A DNA stretch of 64,000 bases, taken from positions 107,800,387-107,864,386 of the forward strand of contig NC_088100.1 in the NCBI RefSeq assembly GCF_036370855.1, read 5' to 3'. Made by a program: the position numbers and the translations under genes. The notes under the pieces are model-generated. The model searched no databases and had not been told where the DNA came from. It saw nothing but the letters and a program-made list of their open reading frames with translations. The first letter of the stretch is position 1; each line of letters begins with the position of its first letter. Source of the DNA: Dromaius novaehollandiae (lineage: Eukaryota > Chordata > Aves > Casuariiformes > Dromaiidae). Below, in pieces: positions 48,518 through 61,100 of this stretch.

Positions 48518-51269
48518 ATGCTGGCATGTCAGTACGAGCCTGAAATTACAGAGGAAAAATTACACTTTTGCCAAACCATACATCTGTCTTTAAGCCACTA
48601 GCACACTATGCTACACCCTTAAATCAGACTATCTCAGAAACTGTGGAAGTGTCACAGAGCAAAATGTAAAAATTCTAAAAAAAATCAGTATTGTTTGAAC
48701 CTCCTTAGAAGAAAAGATAGTATTTTATATATGTATATATAAAATAAGCAAGAAGAATCCACCCAAGGAAGATGGAAAAATATTTAGACTCTGTGGAAAG
48801 AAATATACAGAAAACAGCTGTTGATATGACAGTGGTCCAGGAAATCCTACACAAAGTGAACGGATGTATCACCATAGGTTTTAGCAGAAGAAAATTAGCT
48901 GCCATGGAAAAATATTTGAATAAAAAATTGGTAAATTTAGATTAAAAAATTACAGGGTAAAACTGACAGAAAATATGAGAAACAAATACATTAAAAACCT
49001 GAATCTTAGCTATGATAGTGGTCACTATAATTTTTTTCTACTTAACATCATTTTGCTATTTAGTGTAATTGTAGCTATCACACTATGACTGTACATGTAA
49101 TAGGAATTCTGAACTTTCTTCTCAAAATTATTTTAATAGGATATAGACAATAACCTAGCTATTATTAGTGTACATCACTAGTTAATTCAGTATACCTAAT
49201 ACAAGTAGAGATGGTATGAGCGTGCCAATAATTGTGCAGTTAATGACATTAGTAAACTGTGACTACTGAAAACATTTGCTGTGACTCACTAAACTTACTC
49301 CGAGCCAGTGCTCTGGGCATTTGCAGCACCTTTGCAAACCTTTGTGGCATAATATGTTCCAGAGATGAACAGAAATAAGTAAGAACTTAAATTTTGTGTT
49401 CATCTTCAATTAAACTGAATTCACAAGTAAATTTATATCATAGTGAATTGAACCATCTGGACATGCTGCAAAGGAGGCCTCTGAAAGAGGTGTGAATAAG
49501 TAGGCTGCTCCCAGCAGTAGAAATAAGGCTGATCCATACTCTTGCAAGAAGCCTGATGAGGAATGCCATCTAGTAACTGTGATAAATAATTTTTACTTAA
49601 TATTTCTTTTTCTTGGCCTTTGTTTTTTTCCTCTTAACTAGTTCAAATGTTTTAATATCTGCTTTCTTGATGATGTTAAAGAATAACTTATGGCTTCCTG
49701 GCTCCACAAGCATGTCAAAGGTTTTTCACAAAGGCAAAATAGGGCTTTCTTAACTTTTTCATTGTTTCATTAGTGAGTGTTTCATTCAGAGAGAAGCTAT
49801 TTTCTTGAGGCGAAGAATCTGACAAATAACAAGGAGTAAAATCAGACGTGAAAAAAAAAGAAGGATAATCCTGAGGCAGAGCACTTAAAAGAATAGTGAC
49901 GGTTTGAGCAGAGTATGAATTCTGCTACAATTATGTTCTTACAATGTTGTATATCCTTCATTCCTCTTGTGGGCAATAACTAAATCCATGCACAAAAACT
50001 GAAACCTCAGACACAGAAATGTACTCCTTCCCATGCATTATTTACTGAACTTGGAAAGATCCTAAGCAGTAGCTCCAGCTGGTGAGGCATGCCTTTCTAA
50101 TGAGATATGTTAACCTTAAAGGTGAGGCTCTGTGTGAAATGGGGGCTAATAACCTCTGCTGAGCTGATAAATATGGGTTTCATGCCAGCATTGCTCAAGC
50201 CAGTGACATCAAGGCTGCAATAAGGTAGATGAAAGAAAGGAGGCAGCAGCAAGAGTCCAAGGTGAAGGGTAGGGATAGGGAGGCAATTACTAGTTATCTA
50301 GTGCTGTATGAAGCAAAGTAAACCTAATGTTAGAATAAAATGAAGCTGAGGCAAATGGAATTTGAAGAGGTAAATAAGCCACAGGGGGTACAAAACCTCT
50401 TCTATTTTCTTAAGTTGAAGGGCGAAAGTGCTCTAATAATACCAGAAAACAGCAGAGAAGAAAATCAGCGCAACATTTCTGTGCATTAGGGATCCAAGAT
50501 GACATAATGCTACTGATATAATTATAGTGTCTTGCTTTCCAAGACACCTATCTGCATATACACAGCTAGTTATAATTGCTAAGAATTAGCAGACTGGGTT
50601 GCACTTTGCTCCATCTCGGAGGAGACACATAATATGCCCTATAATTCATCTTCCTGACCCACTTTGTAAAACACACTACTCATACTGGCAGAAACTTGTT
50701 TGACAGAAGGCATGTCAGCAAGAGCTTTTGCTCTGTCTCACTCCGCTGGCCACAACAGAAGTTAGTACCAAAGCTATTGTTCTAGATAACTGATGTTGTT
50801 GCTGTAATGTTGAAGGCTTGATTTTAAAGTAACAATTTCTTTTCTTTGTGCACAGCAAATAACATGGAGAAGTTAATAAAAGATATTTGTCAGTTTAGCT
50901 AGACCATCTACTAAAGTCAGAAACAAGATGGACTAATGTTCTATTGGATAAGCAGGAGAAAGATCTGAATTAATATAATACTAAGGTCAAATGAATTTTT
51001 TGTAAGGTAGTATTTGTCTCACACTCTTAGGAGTCTAGGCCTACTGAAATATGTAAGAATAATCATTGCATTTAAAAATTAAGAAGGCTACTTCACTGTT
51101 TTTGATCAAATCAGCAGACTTGCCAGACAGTAACATCCTTCCTGCCAATCTAAGTGATTGAAAAGGAACAAAAAGCTTAAGTGCCTCTTCAGATGAGCAG
51201 CAGTACTAGATAACATAGTTTCACCAATGGTTTCACAGTTTAGGTAACAACACGGTTCTTTGGTTAAGA

Positions 51270-51390
51270 AAACTAAGGCATAAAGGGTAAAATAAGTTGT
51301 CTGAGGTGCAATTCAGTGATACAGTCAGAATTAGAACCTGACCCTATTGTTACAAATCTACCTCCATCATTGCACTGCATTGACTTCTTC
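51270..51390 (-). repeat. MIR-like SINE relic
   Basis: AAAACTAAGGCATAAAGGGT, AAGTTGTCTGAGGTGCAATT, CAGTGATACAGTCAGAATTA, GAACCTGAC follow the reverse-complement MIR order (AAACTGAGGCACAGAGAGGT, AAGTAACTTGCCCAAGGTCA, GCAGAGCTGGGATT, GAACCCAGG). It is an ancient amniote SINE at high divergence. Confidence 0.6.
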
Positions 51391-54300
51391 TGAGTTAGTG
51401 TCTAAAATGTAGTGTATTTAATAATCATAGTCAAGTTAGAGCCTATAAGCAGAGTCATGATTTTTTTTAATAAAAAAAATAATTATTGGAAGTCACTCCT
51501 AGATTTGCATACATTGCTAGATTGTACTTTTAATTGTAGATTGCAATTCAGTTGAAAATGAAGGATTTAATATCTACATGACAAAAGAGGGTTAGTAAGG
51601 CATGGCTGGAAACTTTAAAATGTTTGTTTTGCAGCTAGTATTCTACCTGATAGGAAACTGATGCATCTGTATTGAGACTGATGTAGAGAAGAAGTGTTTT
51701 GATCAGATAGCCACACAGAATGTGTTCCCTGTCTGCCCTCTCTATACTTATTTCTCAGTACTTGGTAGAGTCGGATGTAAGTTGTAAAATGCCAAGGATC
51801 CATAAAAATATTAAATGGACAACTGTCACTCTGCCCAAGTCCCTACTGTCTTACTCTTCTTCATTTTCCACTTAAAAGACTCTTTCTGAGGCTAGTTACA
51901 ATTCTTACTCAGATAAAAAAGCACCCTTAAAGTTGATGGGAATTTTGGTCTTGTTAGAGTAGAGGCACTAGCAGGGAAGAAATCTCCAAGAACTGGTGGA
52001 ATTTCCCATTATTGACATGCCATAGAGGGATTTCCCTACTTCCCACTTCTGTGAAACAAGCAGTAATTTTCAGTCTAACGTACTTTGTGGGACCTTTGGG
52101 AAGTCCTAGCCATACTTAGAAACTCAGCCCCTCAGTGCCACTACTTTTCCCTGTATTGTTCCATCTATTCCTATCACCTTGGTTTGATGGGCACATAGAT
52201 TTCTCTGGCTCAAGCACAGAACAAGGAATGTGACTGTCCTTCGCATTGGCTTGCAGTTTACATAGGCTACTTCCTTGAAAAGTTAGCCCATGTCTAGAAA
52301 ATTCTGGAGTTTTGACTGCACTTTTATAATGATGCTTGTATGAAGCTCCAACCCACACCTGGATCCTGTTTGCAGAGGGAGCCCTATCCTAAACTTCAGG
52401 ACGCCAAGGAAATGGCCTAGCAACCCATCAGTACAGACCAGTAGGGGAGAATAGCAGCAACAGCTGCCACCCCTTCTCTCTTCTACTCCATCTGCAATGG
52501 AAAAAAAGTCTTTTATATCAGCTAAAGATGGGTAGGTTATGTTCATATTCTTCTCCAAAAACAGTCCCCTCCTTTGGCTTAGAATGGGCAAGGTTGTCCA
52601 GAAGTCTTCTGGCAAGGTGAATGGGGCTGTTCACGTAGCTATGCTTTCACAGCTACGCTTTCATGCTCTCTGCAGACTTAAGGCATCACTATTTATGCTC
52701 CAGTTGTGTTTTCAACCTTTACTTTGCAACCGCAGGCCCAGGAAATTATGCTATGAGGAAAACAAGCAAAAAAAGTCACAAAATAATTCTGTCATTTGTG
52801 GATCGGGGGTCTAGGCACAGATTTTTTTCTTCATAAAAGACACTGAAATTGCAATAGAAATAGGGGTGCTTTACCTGTAGAAGCAAACACTACACTTCAA
52901 GTAACAAGGTGAATCTCTAAAACTGTGCTTTTAGAAATAGTAGGCCACACACTGTATTAAATACTGATAGTTCTGTTGTAGAGAATGGAAATGTGAAAGA
53001 ACATGATTGTTTTCTCTGCATTTAGACAAATTATAAAAAATGTAATTTTTATATAGTTCCAAAATATTCCTGAGTATGCATCCCTGGTATAGTTAAAACA
53101 ATTCAGAAGTTCATTACAGATGTTTCTATATTCTGTTGCTTCAAAGTGAAGGAATCCATCCACCTATCTTATCAGTTCTACTAAAGCCAAAATGTAATAT
53201 TTTACTTTCCAAGGAGAAGATAGAGACAATTTCAAATTGAATCATACCATTTAAGAGAGCTGCGTATGTACCTATGAAATCAGCAGAATGTGAAAACTAT
53301 CAGTGAGTGATCTTTGGGAGTGCTGGGAGTATGAGAGGAGGAGCAAGGATGGATTCTTACAATTGAGGAAGCGATACCAGTCTGAATCTACACCTCATTA
53401 GACACGTGAGGATCTGGAGGCACCACCTCGGGGTGGGGGGAGCATTTCATTCAGCTCATATTTTGAGACATAAACAAAGCAACCACCTGCTACTACGCTT
53501 CATTCTTCCTGGAGCTCACAGGACTACTTGCTGCTTTTTCATATTACCTTAAATTATATTAATATTTGTAGATTATACTTAAATTATTTTACTGGCTATG
53601 TAAAAAAGTACTTGTGTTTTAATTATAAAATAAGTAGTGCTGTACCCTTTTGAGGAATGGAGACTTGGGAGTGAAAGAGATACTAGCTTTAAAAGGAAGA
53701 AGAAACAATTGATGTGATCCTGGAAAATGATACAAACATGACTGGCACTCTGCACACTGGCACTGAGAAGCTTTATTCATGTAAGACAGTGTTGCAGGAG
53801 CACAGTAGTCTACCATGTTTTCCTACTCTCCTGGACAGTCAAGATTCTTCCCCTGAATGTTCATCATGATCATGAGATGTGTCGAAGAGGAAAACATCTA
53901 GTGCTACAGGAATTTACAAAATACTGTCAAAAGAAACAATATTCTGTAGGCCCTGGACAGCAAAAGTATTACAATCCTGTTATGATGAGTGGTAATGAGG
54001 GAGAAAACAAATCTGTAACAAACCCATAGTATTTATGGCTTTACATGTAAGACTTTGAACTGAACTTTCTAAATACTCAGTTAACTCAAGTTGCCAAGTT
54101 CTGCATCTGATACTGAATCTTTATATTAAAGTTCTTGGATTTGTTCCTGTAAGTGTAGTCATCAAGCTTGTCTTTAGGAGTCTCTCCAGGTAAAAGTACA
54201 AAAACAATGCATCCAAAAAGACCACAGGTTACAGATTACAGTGGTGTTGCCTAGCCCCTTCAGGTGGAGCCGTGACTTCTAAATATTTTCTAGACTAACA

Positions 54301-56687
54301 CTCCTGAAAACTCCTGACAGCTAGGCTAAAAATGGAAGCCTTCTGTTTTCAGTTTGGGATTAGAAAAACACCTCAAATTTTTTCTCTGTTAATTAATTTC
54401 AAGGAAGGTCTGTCAAAGAGGGTTCAGTAATCAAAACTAAACATCTCCCCATCCTATGACAAATAGTCTCACTTGTCAGCACGGCTACATTTTGACTAAC
54501 CATCTTGCATGGCTCTGCAGCTGAGCTCAAGGAGAGCAGGGATTCACCAGCGCAGGCTACATCAGTAGGTACCGGCAACGCACTGGTATCGAACAGGCTG
54601 CCCTGGAGGCCTACATGCAGGTACTGATGTGATGAACAATAAAGCAAATTGAACATCCCCTAGCTTGTCCAATTTTCTGAAGCTACTACAACATGGCAAA
54701 TAGCTACCCTATCAGCCATTCATTCTGGATTGATGTGAGGGTTTACCTCACTGAAAATGAGGTAAATTCTCCTACAGTTTGACAAGATGCAAGTTACAGA
54801 AACTATAAAGCTTCCTGACAAGCTTTTAGGGCTGCTAGTCTTAAAAAAAAATCGTAACTGAAACATGACTGTTTCTGGGTACCTTTTCTGAAATTTTAAT
54901 TTTCCTCTTGTGTTCATCTCCACCTTTTATAAGGAACCATCTATTGAGATAAGCCAGTTTACCATATGTTTCATAAAGACATTATGCAATATTTATATAA
55001 AATACAGCAGTGTGACTGCAGGAACAGTGAGGGATAGCAATACTGAGAATGTGTGCAAAGCAAATTATGTGTTATATAACAAGCTGCCTAAATTTGTTTA
55101 ATCAGAATTTAATCTAAAAAAAATTATACAAACTCAGTATAAAATATTTTTCAGGCATTGATGAGCCAGCTGCTGTTATTGACACGTGACTAATATTTGG
55201 GCTATCGACTCCTACTAGCCAGCCTTTAATTCTCAAAAAATGTTTTATGCCGAAGTCATTGTTGTCTAATTAGAGCCTGCAAGAAAAACTGATGAGCCAG
55301 GGAAGTTCCATAGTATTGCATGCACAATTGTGTATTATATACTGTTGCCAGATTCAGGGAGCTTCGTGGTTGGTTATTCAGGCTTTTACAAAAATGCTTT
55401 TGTAGCTGTCTTTAAGGGCTAGCAGTTTATTGGCAGTTATTTCACCCATGTATCACTAGACTCCTATTTTCATCTAAGACTGTAGTTTTTCCCTTGCTTT
55501 CTGTTATTTCTCTTGTTTAACAGGAAGGCTAGTCATGAGTTCACTCCAAAGTCTGATTTGGGGAAAAAGAAGATTTGATTTTACTGAAAAAGAAATCTCA
55601 TTGCAAGAATCAAAACAAAGCCACTTAACTGCAACTTTTTAATTCCATAAAATCCAAATTACATAGTAGTATTTCAAGGTCCATAATATATTTTTCTACT
55701 CTTAAATGTTCTCTTCAGTTTCACATATATGGGAAAAGGTCACTGATGGGGATTTTTTCTTTCTAATCTTTAGCAATTAGGATAAATACATCCAGACATT
55801 TGGGTTAGAAAACCTAATCTGTTTAGCCACCACTCGGATGTTTTTTTCCAAACATTTCATTTCAATCACTTTATTGCATTGCTTTTGTGCCTTTGTGTGT
55901 TTCCGTGTGTGTGTAAAAGTAAATGTATTTTGAAAAATGCTGCTGCGATTTAATTTATATTACATGGAAGAGAAGGTGGGTTTAGTTTGAGATTTTTGTA
56001 AAATGCTTTGTGAATAAACTACATAATCTATTAAACAGACACCAACCCGTATGTTAATGCGGTACTTGAGATTTGAAACGCACAAGTGGCAAGAGATAGC
56101 GTAGGGACAATAGCTTAGGCAAGCAAATTGCTTGTCATCATTTGCTTTTCTGTAACCAGGTCGCCCCCCTCCCTGCGCTCCCCTTTCCCCGCTAAATCCC
56201 TCCAGAAAGCTGGATTTTGTGTTAATGTGGGTGTGTCTGGATTTCATCTCCTCAGGAGGAAAACCTCCCCCCCCACCCGCCCCGAGCTGCCCGGTCAGGA
56301 GTGCGCAGCGCGGCGCTCCGGCGATGGAACGATGAATCCCCCCATCTTCCTCTTCAAGGGCGTTAGCGACTCCCCCTCCCCACCCCCCTCTTTCTTTCTT
56401 CCTTTCACCGACAAGCTTTCCCTCGCTTTCCCAAAACGGAGTCGGAGTTTTGTTTTTTTCCTCACCCCCCAGGGCAGCCCCTGCGGGTGCCGGGCCCCCG
56501 CTGCTCCCCCTCCAGCCGCAGGGCAGCGGCCCCCCGCCGCCCCCTTACGCGGCGCGGCGCAGCGCGGCGCGGCCGTTGGGCTCGCGCGCCGCCGCCAGCG
56601 CCGCAGCGGCAGTGCGCGCGCCGCGCTCGTGCGCGCCGGGCACGAGTCCTGCAGCGGTTCTTCGCCGCCCCGCCCCGTTTTAATTGC

Positions 56688-56696
56688 GCCGCCATC
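56688..56696. promoter_or_regulatory. YY1-type motif
   Basis: GCCGCCATC, preceded by TTTTAATTGC, near the skew switch of the CCDC88A island. Confidence 0.4.
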
Positions 56697-57002
56697 CACG
56701 AGCGGCCGTTGGGGCGGGGGGAGGAAGAAGAGGAGGAGGGAGGGGGAGGAAGGGACCCGAGCTGGCGGAGGGATAACCTTTTCCTTACGCAGCGCGGGGC
56801 GGAAGGATCCATACGCTGGAGCCGCCCGTGGGGCAGGGAGGAGGGGCGGGCGGGCGGGCGGCGCGGCGCGGCCGTGCTGGCTGAGGCGAGGTGGCCGTTA
56901 TTTGGCGGCGGGGCGGAAGGGGAGCTGGTGCCCCGGGCGCCTCAGGCTCGGGGGTGGCTGCAGAGCCAGGGTGGGCGGGGGAGCGGCTGGAGCAGGGCGT
57001 GA

Positions 57003-57160
57003 GAGGGGGAGCAGCGGCGAGGGAGCCGGCAGGGGGAGGGGGGGCTCGGAGCGGGGGGCGGGCGGGAGGCAGGGCGCCGGGGGAGCCCGGCGGAGGGGCC
57101 GGGGGCCGGGGAGAAAGCCGTGACGCGGGGGGAGCGGGCAGCCGGGGGGAAGGGCGAGGT
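57003..57160 (+). promoter_or_regulatory. CCDC88A: G-run-rich core, G-quadruplex-prone
   Basis: At least ten runs of three or more G, separated by short loops, occur on the plus (sense) strand. Examples are GGGGGAGGGGGGG and GGGGGGCGGGCGGGAGG. It lies in the likely 5'UTR or just upstream. Confidence 0.7.
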
Positions 57161-57417
57161 TGTGGGGCGAGGCGGCGTGCGGCGGTCCTGTCCCTATGCT
57201 GCGTCGTAGTTTAGTGGAAAAGGGAAGGGGCTAGAAAAGGGAACTAATTTAAAATAGCCTCTCGTCCCCGCTGGGGGTCGGTTCCCTCTCTGTGGGCTGT
57301 CTGTGCCATTGTTGGGGGGGGGGAGTCTCTTGTGTGCAGAAGCAGCCTGAGGGGCTTAGCTGTGAGTGGGGGTGGGGGTGTGCGCCCCTCTTCTCTGCTT
57401 CACCTCTTCTGTTTTCC

Positions 57418-57451
57418 TTTTTTTTTTTTTTTTTTTTTTTTTCCCCCCCCC
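57418..57451 (+). repeat. CCDC88A: T25C9 homopolymer tract
   Basis: Twenty-five T are followed by nine C in the 5' leader region. An AG lies 17-18 bases downstream (57468-57469), so this may be a polypyrimidine tract of a 5'UTR intron. Confidence 0.9.
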
Positions 57452-57681
57452 TTGGTGGGGACGGAACAGGATGAGCTTGCAGAGTTTTACCGGATTTTCT
57501 CATTCCTTTCCGAGGAGCTACCGCTGCTGAAGCAGATTTTTCCTTCCTTCCCTTTTTGTCTAATGTAGAATCCTAGTAGCTAGGCAGCCTCCCTCTTTTC
57601 TTCCTTCTACCTCCTCAGTATGTAGGAAGGGAGAGACATCAATGGAAAGGCTGAAATACATGTAGATGGACTTTCAAATGC

Positions 57682-57701
57682 TTTTTTTTTGGGGGGGGGG
57701 G
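57682..57701 (+). repeat. T9G11 homopolymer tract
   Basis: Nine T are followed by eleven G in the CCDC88A 5' leader region, about 180 bp before the start codon. Confidence 0.9.
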
Positions 57702-57883
57702 AAAGAGGAAGATAGATCCTAGTTGCCACTCACTTTTTTGTTGCTGTTGCATTGCTTTGTAAAAATGGGGTTCGCTTACTCCAGCTAAATCCTCTGAGTT
57801 TTTTAGAGAGTTGCTGCAGTGAAGGACTTTTCATATTTTTTGCATCAGAGGAGCTACCTTGATGTTAACCTTTTTTTTGTAAA

Positions 57884-57946
57884 ATGGAGAACGAAATATT
57901 CACACCCCTTTTGGAGCAGTTTATGTCTAGCCCTCTTGTCACCTGG
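57884..57946 (+). CDS. CCDC88A: CCDC88A coding exon 1
   Basis: Twenty-one codons from ATG to TGG, donor TGG|GTAAGC. The following intron is only 118 bp. Confidence 0.95.
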
Positions 57947-58165
57947 GTAAGCATTAATTTTTCTTTACACGCTATTCATTTACTTGCTTATTGTTTAAGG
58001 ATAAATGCCTTGCTGCAGAGAATAAGGTGGAGTTAGTGTCACAGTCGTGATGATTATATTTTAGGTTAAGACATTTGGACCGTTAGCTGGAGGAAATGGG
58101 ACCAACCTGGATGAGTATGTGGTGCTAGTGGATGGCGTGTTTCTGAACGAAGTCATGCTGCAAAT
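57884..58165 (+). CDS. CCDC88A: CCDC88A (girdin), first two coding exons (partial gene)
   Basis: Exons 57884-57946 and 58065-58165 join in phase 0 to encode residues 1-54, beginning [20 protein letters not shown] and continuing through [28 protein letters not shown]. This is the start of the N-terminal HOOK-type domain of girdin, which in this family binds dynein light intermediate chain. The full protein is about 1,870 residues: a long coiled coil, then membrane-, G-protein- and actin-binding regions that act in cell migration. The start ATG has good context (AAAATGG) and an in-frame TAA 15 bases upstream (57866-57868). Paralogue CCDC88C differs at the first residues, so CCDC88A is preferred. 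Exon 2 ends in phase 2; exon 3 was not found before 64000. Confidence 0.95.
58065..58165 (+). CDS. CCDC88A: CCDC88A coding exon 2
   Basis: The acceptor ATTTTAG precedes GTTAAGACATTTGGACC. It has 33 codons plus two bases, ending MLQ-AT. The donor is AT|GTAAGT (phase 2). Confidence 0.95.
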
Positions 58166-61100
58166 GTAAGTGTTTTGAAGTTGTGTGTTGCGTTTGTTTA
58201 TTGCTGTTGTCTCCTCTTGTATGCTTTGCTTTCTCATGAAAGCTCATCTTTCCTTCAGTAGCAAGGTTAGTAAAAATGTCTTCTTTCTTTTACACTTGAA
58301 GTAGTCATGTGGTCTGAAGCATGCCAGATACTCTTATTTGTTCACAGTGCAGTATTTATAATGTCAGTGATGTATTTGCAGGATGTATACTGTAATACAG
58401 GGAGAATCATATATAGAATTCAGTGGAAAGTTGCACTTGAATGACTGTAGATACAGTTTCCCAGATTTCCATTCTGAAACGTAAAGGTTCATTTTACTGT
58501 AAGTCACAGTCATAAACCAAATTTCTGAACAATTTGTTTGGTTAATAAGATTCAAATGCATTTCTTAGTTCATATGGTATACAACTTAAGGATAGTATAT
58601 GAGTCACACAATGTTGTCCACTAACCAAGTGGGCTGTTCTGTAATTATTTCTGCATTATTTTTTGCAGTTCCAAATTTGAGTAGGTAAAAGTTGCGTAGT
58701 AAAGCTGAGATGTTATTTGATAGTGTAGAACATTTTTTGGATGCAAACCACAGAAGAAACGTTCTTACATGTCTTAGTCAAGTGTTTATTGAAAGCTATG
58801 ATTGGTAGAAAGTTTTCTATATGATTCTATTGACGTAAAATTTTACAGATAAAAAAATATATAGCTTATAATATATATGACATATAGATCACAAAGTTCC
58901 AGTCACAGAAATACAGGAATGGTCAACTGTGTGTTGTATTTTTTTTTTTCGTAATCATAGTTTTGTCTGGAATGTTGCCCACTACTGTAATGCTAGAGAG
59001 TAACACTTTTGTCACGTGCATAGTGATAAAATCATAAAAATGCTACTAGTAGGGAAAAAAATCTCACTTCTTTCAGTATTTTAGATCTATATAGAGAAAT
59101 ACATCTTTTGTTCACATAGGTATGAATAAGTGTAGTCTTATGGATGGCTTGATGCATACACCAATGTGTGACCAGCTTGTAATGACAGCTGTTACGCTGC
59201 TTAGTGATGGGCATCCTTGTACTTGTTTACAGTTTTTAGTCATATTAAGTACTTCAGAGTTCTTTGCTTTTGGTGTTTGGCATGTTTAACTAATCTATGT
59301 AAAAGATTAGTACCACATTTAAGACTGAATTCTCATCCTTTTGAAACCAGCATCTTGTCACCAACTTCTGTGCACATAAATTCTAAGTACGCATTTCTGT
59401 TATACTGAGAAAGATGGAAAATTTGGTAGTGTTGAACTTTTTGAAAAACAATTCTTTTTATAAAAATATGCCCAAAATACACTCAAGTTCAAGATTTTTA
59501 AGTGATGCATTCACTGAAACACTTTTTATTCTACAATTTAAATTTCTTTACTTGGGTTACATATAAACAAAGTAACTTGTCAAATATGATGATACATATA
59601 ACGTATAGAACTCATTGAGTTAGAACATTGGATAGCTGGAAGCTGAAGCCTAGTTTAGAACTGGAACAAGGTGATTTTGAAGAATATAATCTTGAAATTA
59701 AACCCTCTCAGCAAGCTTTTGTAATATTAAGAAAGAGTGTAACCTGATCAATACATATATGGCAAGCCTGTGCCTTTGAAAATGTAAGTAAAATGGAAAG
59801 CTGCAGTGAGGAAGTATTCCCATGCTTCAAGCACCGTGTTTTGAATTTGGCTTTGACTTTGTGTGTGCGTCTTTGACCCCATACCCAGATGACTACGGTT
59901 TATTTAGGAAGGGTTGTGTGCTTACATATAAAATACAATACATGTTGGAGAAGTAAATTTAAGAGTTCAGTAGTCAGGTCAATTCAAAACTGCTTTAATT
60001 TAGAGATATATGTGAAATACTGACATAAAAATAAATTTTATTTTACAAATATGTAACCACACTGGAAGGTTTTTAATCTAAAATACACTGTGGGGGGTCT
60101 GAAATGTGTTATGATGATTAGAGTTGAAGAAGTTTCCAGGACAGCTTTCTCATTTGGGGGTGGTGATGGTGGTTGTTTTGCTTTTTTTTTTTTTCTGCGA
60201 TGGAAAGAGGAAAAATGTTTTACATTTTGAAGACTGATTACGTTTCTGGTGAAGTCACTGTGGGAACCTTTGTTAACTTCTAGGATATAGACCTATTCAC
60301 TTTCAATATCCATCTATTAAACATCTCATTTCATTTTCAAAAACATTTAAAAGCTATAATTTAGAGAATTAATGACACTTACTTTTGGTGCTTTTTATTT
60401 TATTAGTATTTCTCTTTTTTTCTGACAATGTTAACTATCGTGTTGAGGAAATGTGACAAAAATTTGTATCACAATTTGAGAAGCGAAACATTTTTCTTCA
60501 TTTTTGTTTCTTTTTTTAAATTATCGGTAGCTTCACATTAGTATTAGGAATCCATAGTTATGAGCTATGGCACTGTTAGTATTTCATTTCTTCACAGCTC
60601 CTGTTCTTGCAGAAGTCATAAGGATTGCCATTTGTACATACATGTGAAAGGCACCAGTAAAAACTGCTTTTTAAATGAGTTGTGTTACAAGGTACTTATC
60701 TCAATACTACTGTAAATAATATTTGAGGTTGTTAATGTTTTAGGGTGAGAACACAGCTAGTGAGTACCTGTCAGCTAAGAACTTTGTCTTTGTGTTATTA
60801 TTGGATGTAGTTTGGTTTCTAGAGTTGGAAAATTATTGCAGTGTTAGATGCTTTTAAGGGAGTTGAAAGTATGAACAAGCAGAAGCTGTTAGAGCTGTCG
60901 TAGAAGGGCAGCTGGATCACTTTAAAACATATTTTATTTTTGCCAAATGCTTTAAAAACAAATGCTCTATTGGTCTGTAAACAGTTTTACAGTTTAATAT
61001 GAGGTTTTGTTACCTATAGAAAATTTTTTTTTAAAGTTTTAAAAAAAGAGTTAATCCTCTCCTGCATTAGCTACAAGTGAGAGTTTGTTAGTATGTCATT

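Larger units (their letters stand above)
27211..56100. other. Intergenic region between CFAP36 and CCDC88A
   Basis: About 29 kb with no supportable protein-coding gene on either strand. Frames above 60 codons here lack recognised domains, paired splice signals or homology that I can name. The contents that I can support are listed separately: two CR1 relics, a MIR-like relic, a TIR-bearing element, a C-rich island, microsatellites and small duplications. In human the equivalent gap is, as I recall, near 100 kb. Non-coding RNAs and enhancers cannot be excluded by reading alone. Confidence 0.65.
56150..57260 (+). promoter_or_regulatory. CCDC88A: CCDC88A CpG-island promoter and 5'UTR region
   Basis: A dense CG block lies upstream of the CCDC88A start codon. 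The plus strand is C-rich up to about 56700 and G-rich after it, which places the main start of rightward transcription near or after 56700. A YY1-type GCCGCCATC (56688-56696) and an E2F-type TTTGGCGG (56901-56908) sit near this switch. No TATA box was evident. Long frames here (331, 171 and 134 codons) on both strands are GC artefacts. Confidence 0.85.

Noticed and set aside
56128-57123. 331-codon plus-strand frame and 134/171-codon companions
   Set aside because: Again GC-driven open frames in the CCDC88A CpG island. They run through low-complexity Pro/Gly/Arg sequence and have no recognised domain.
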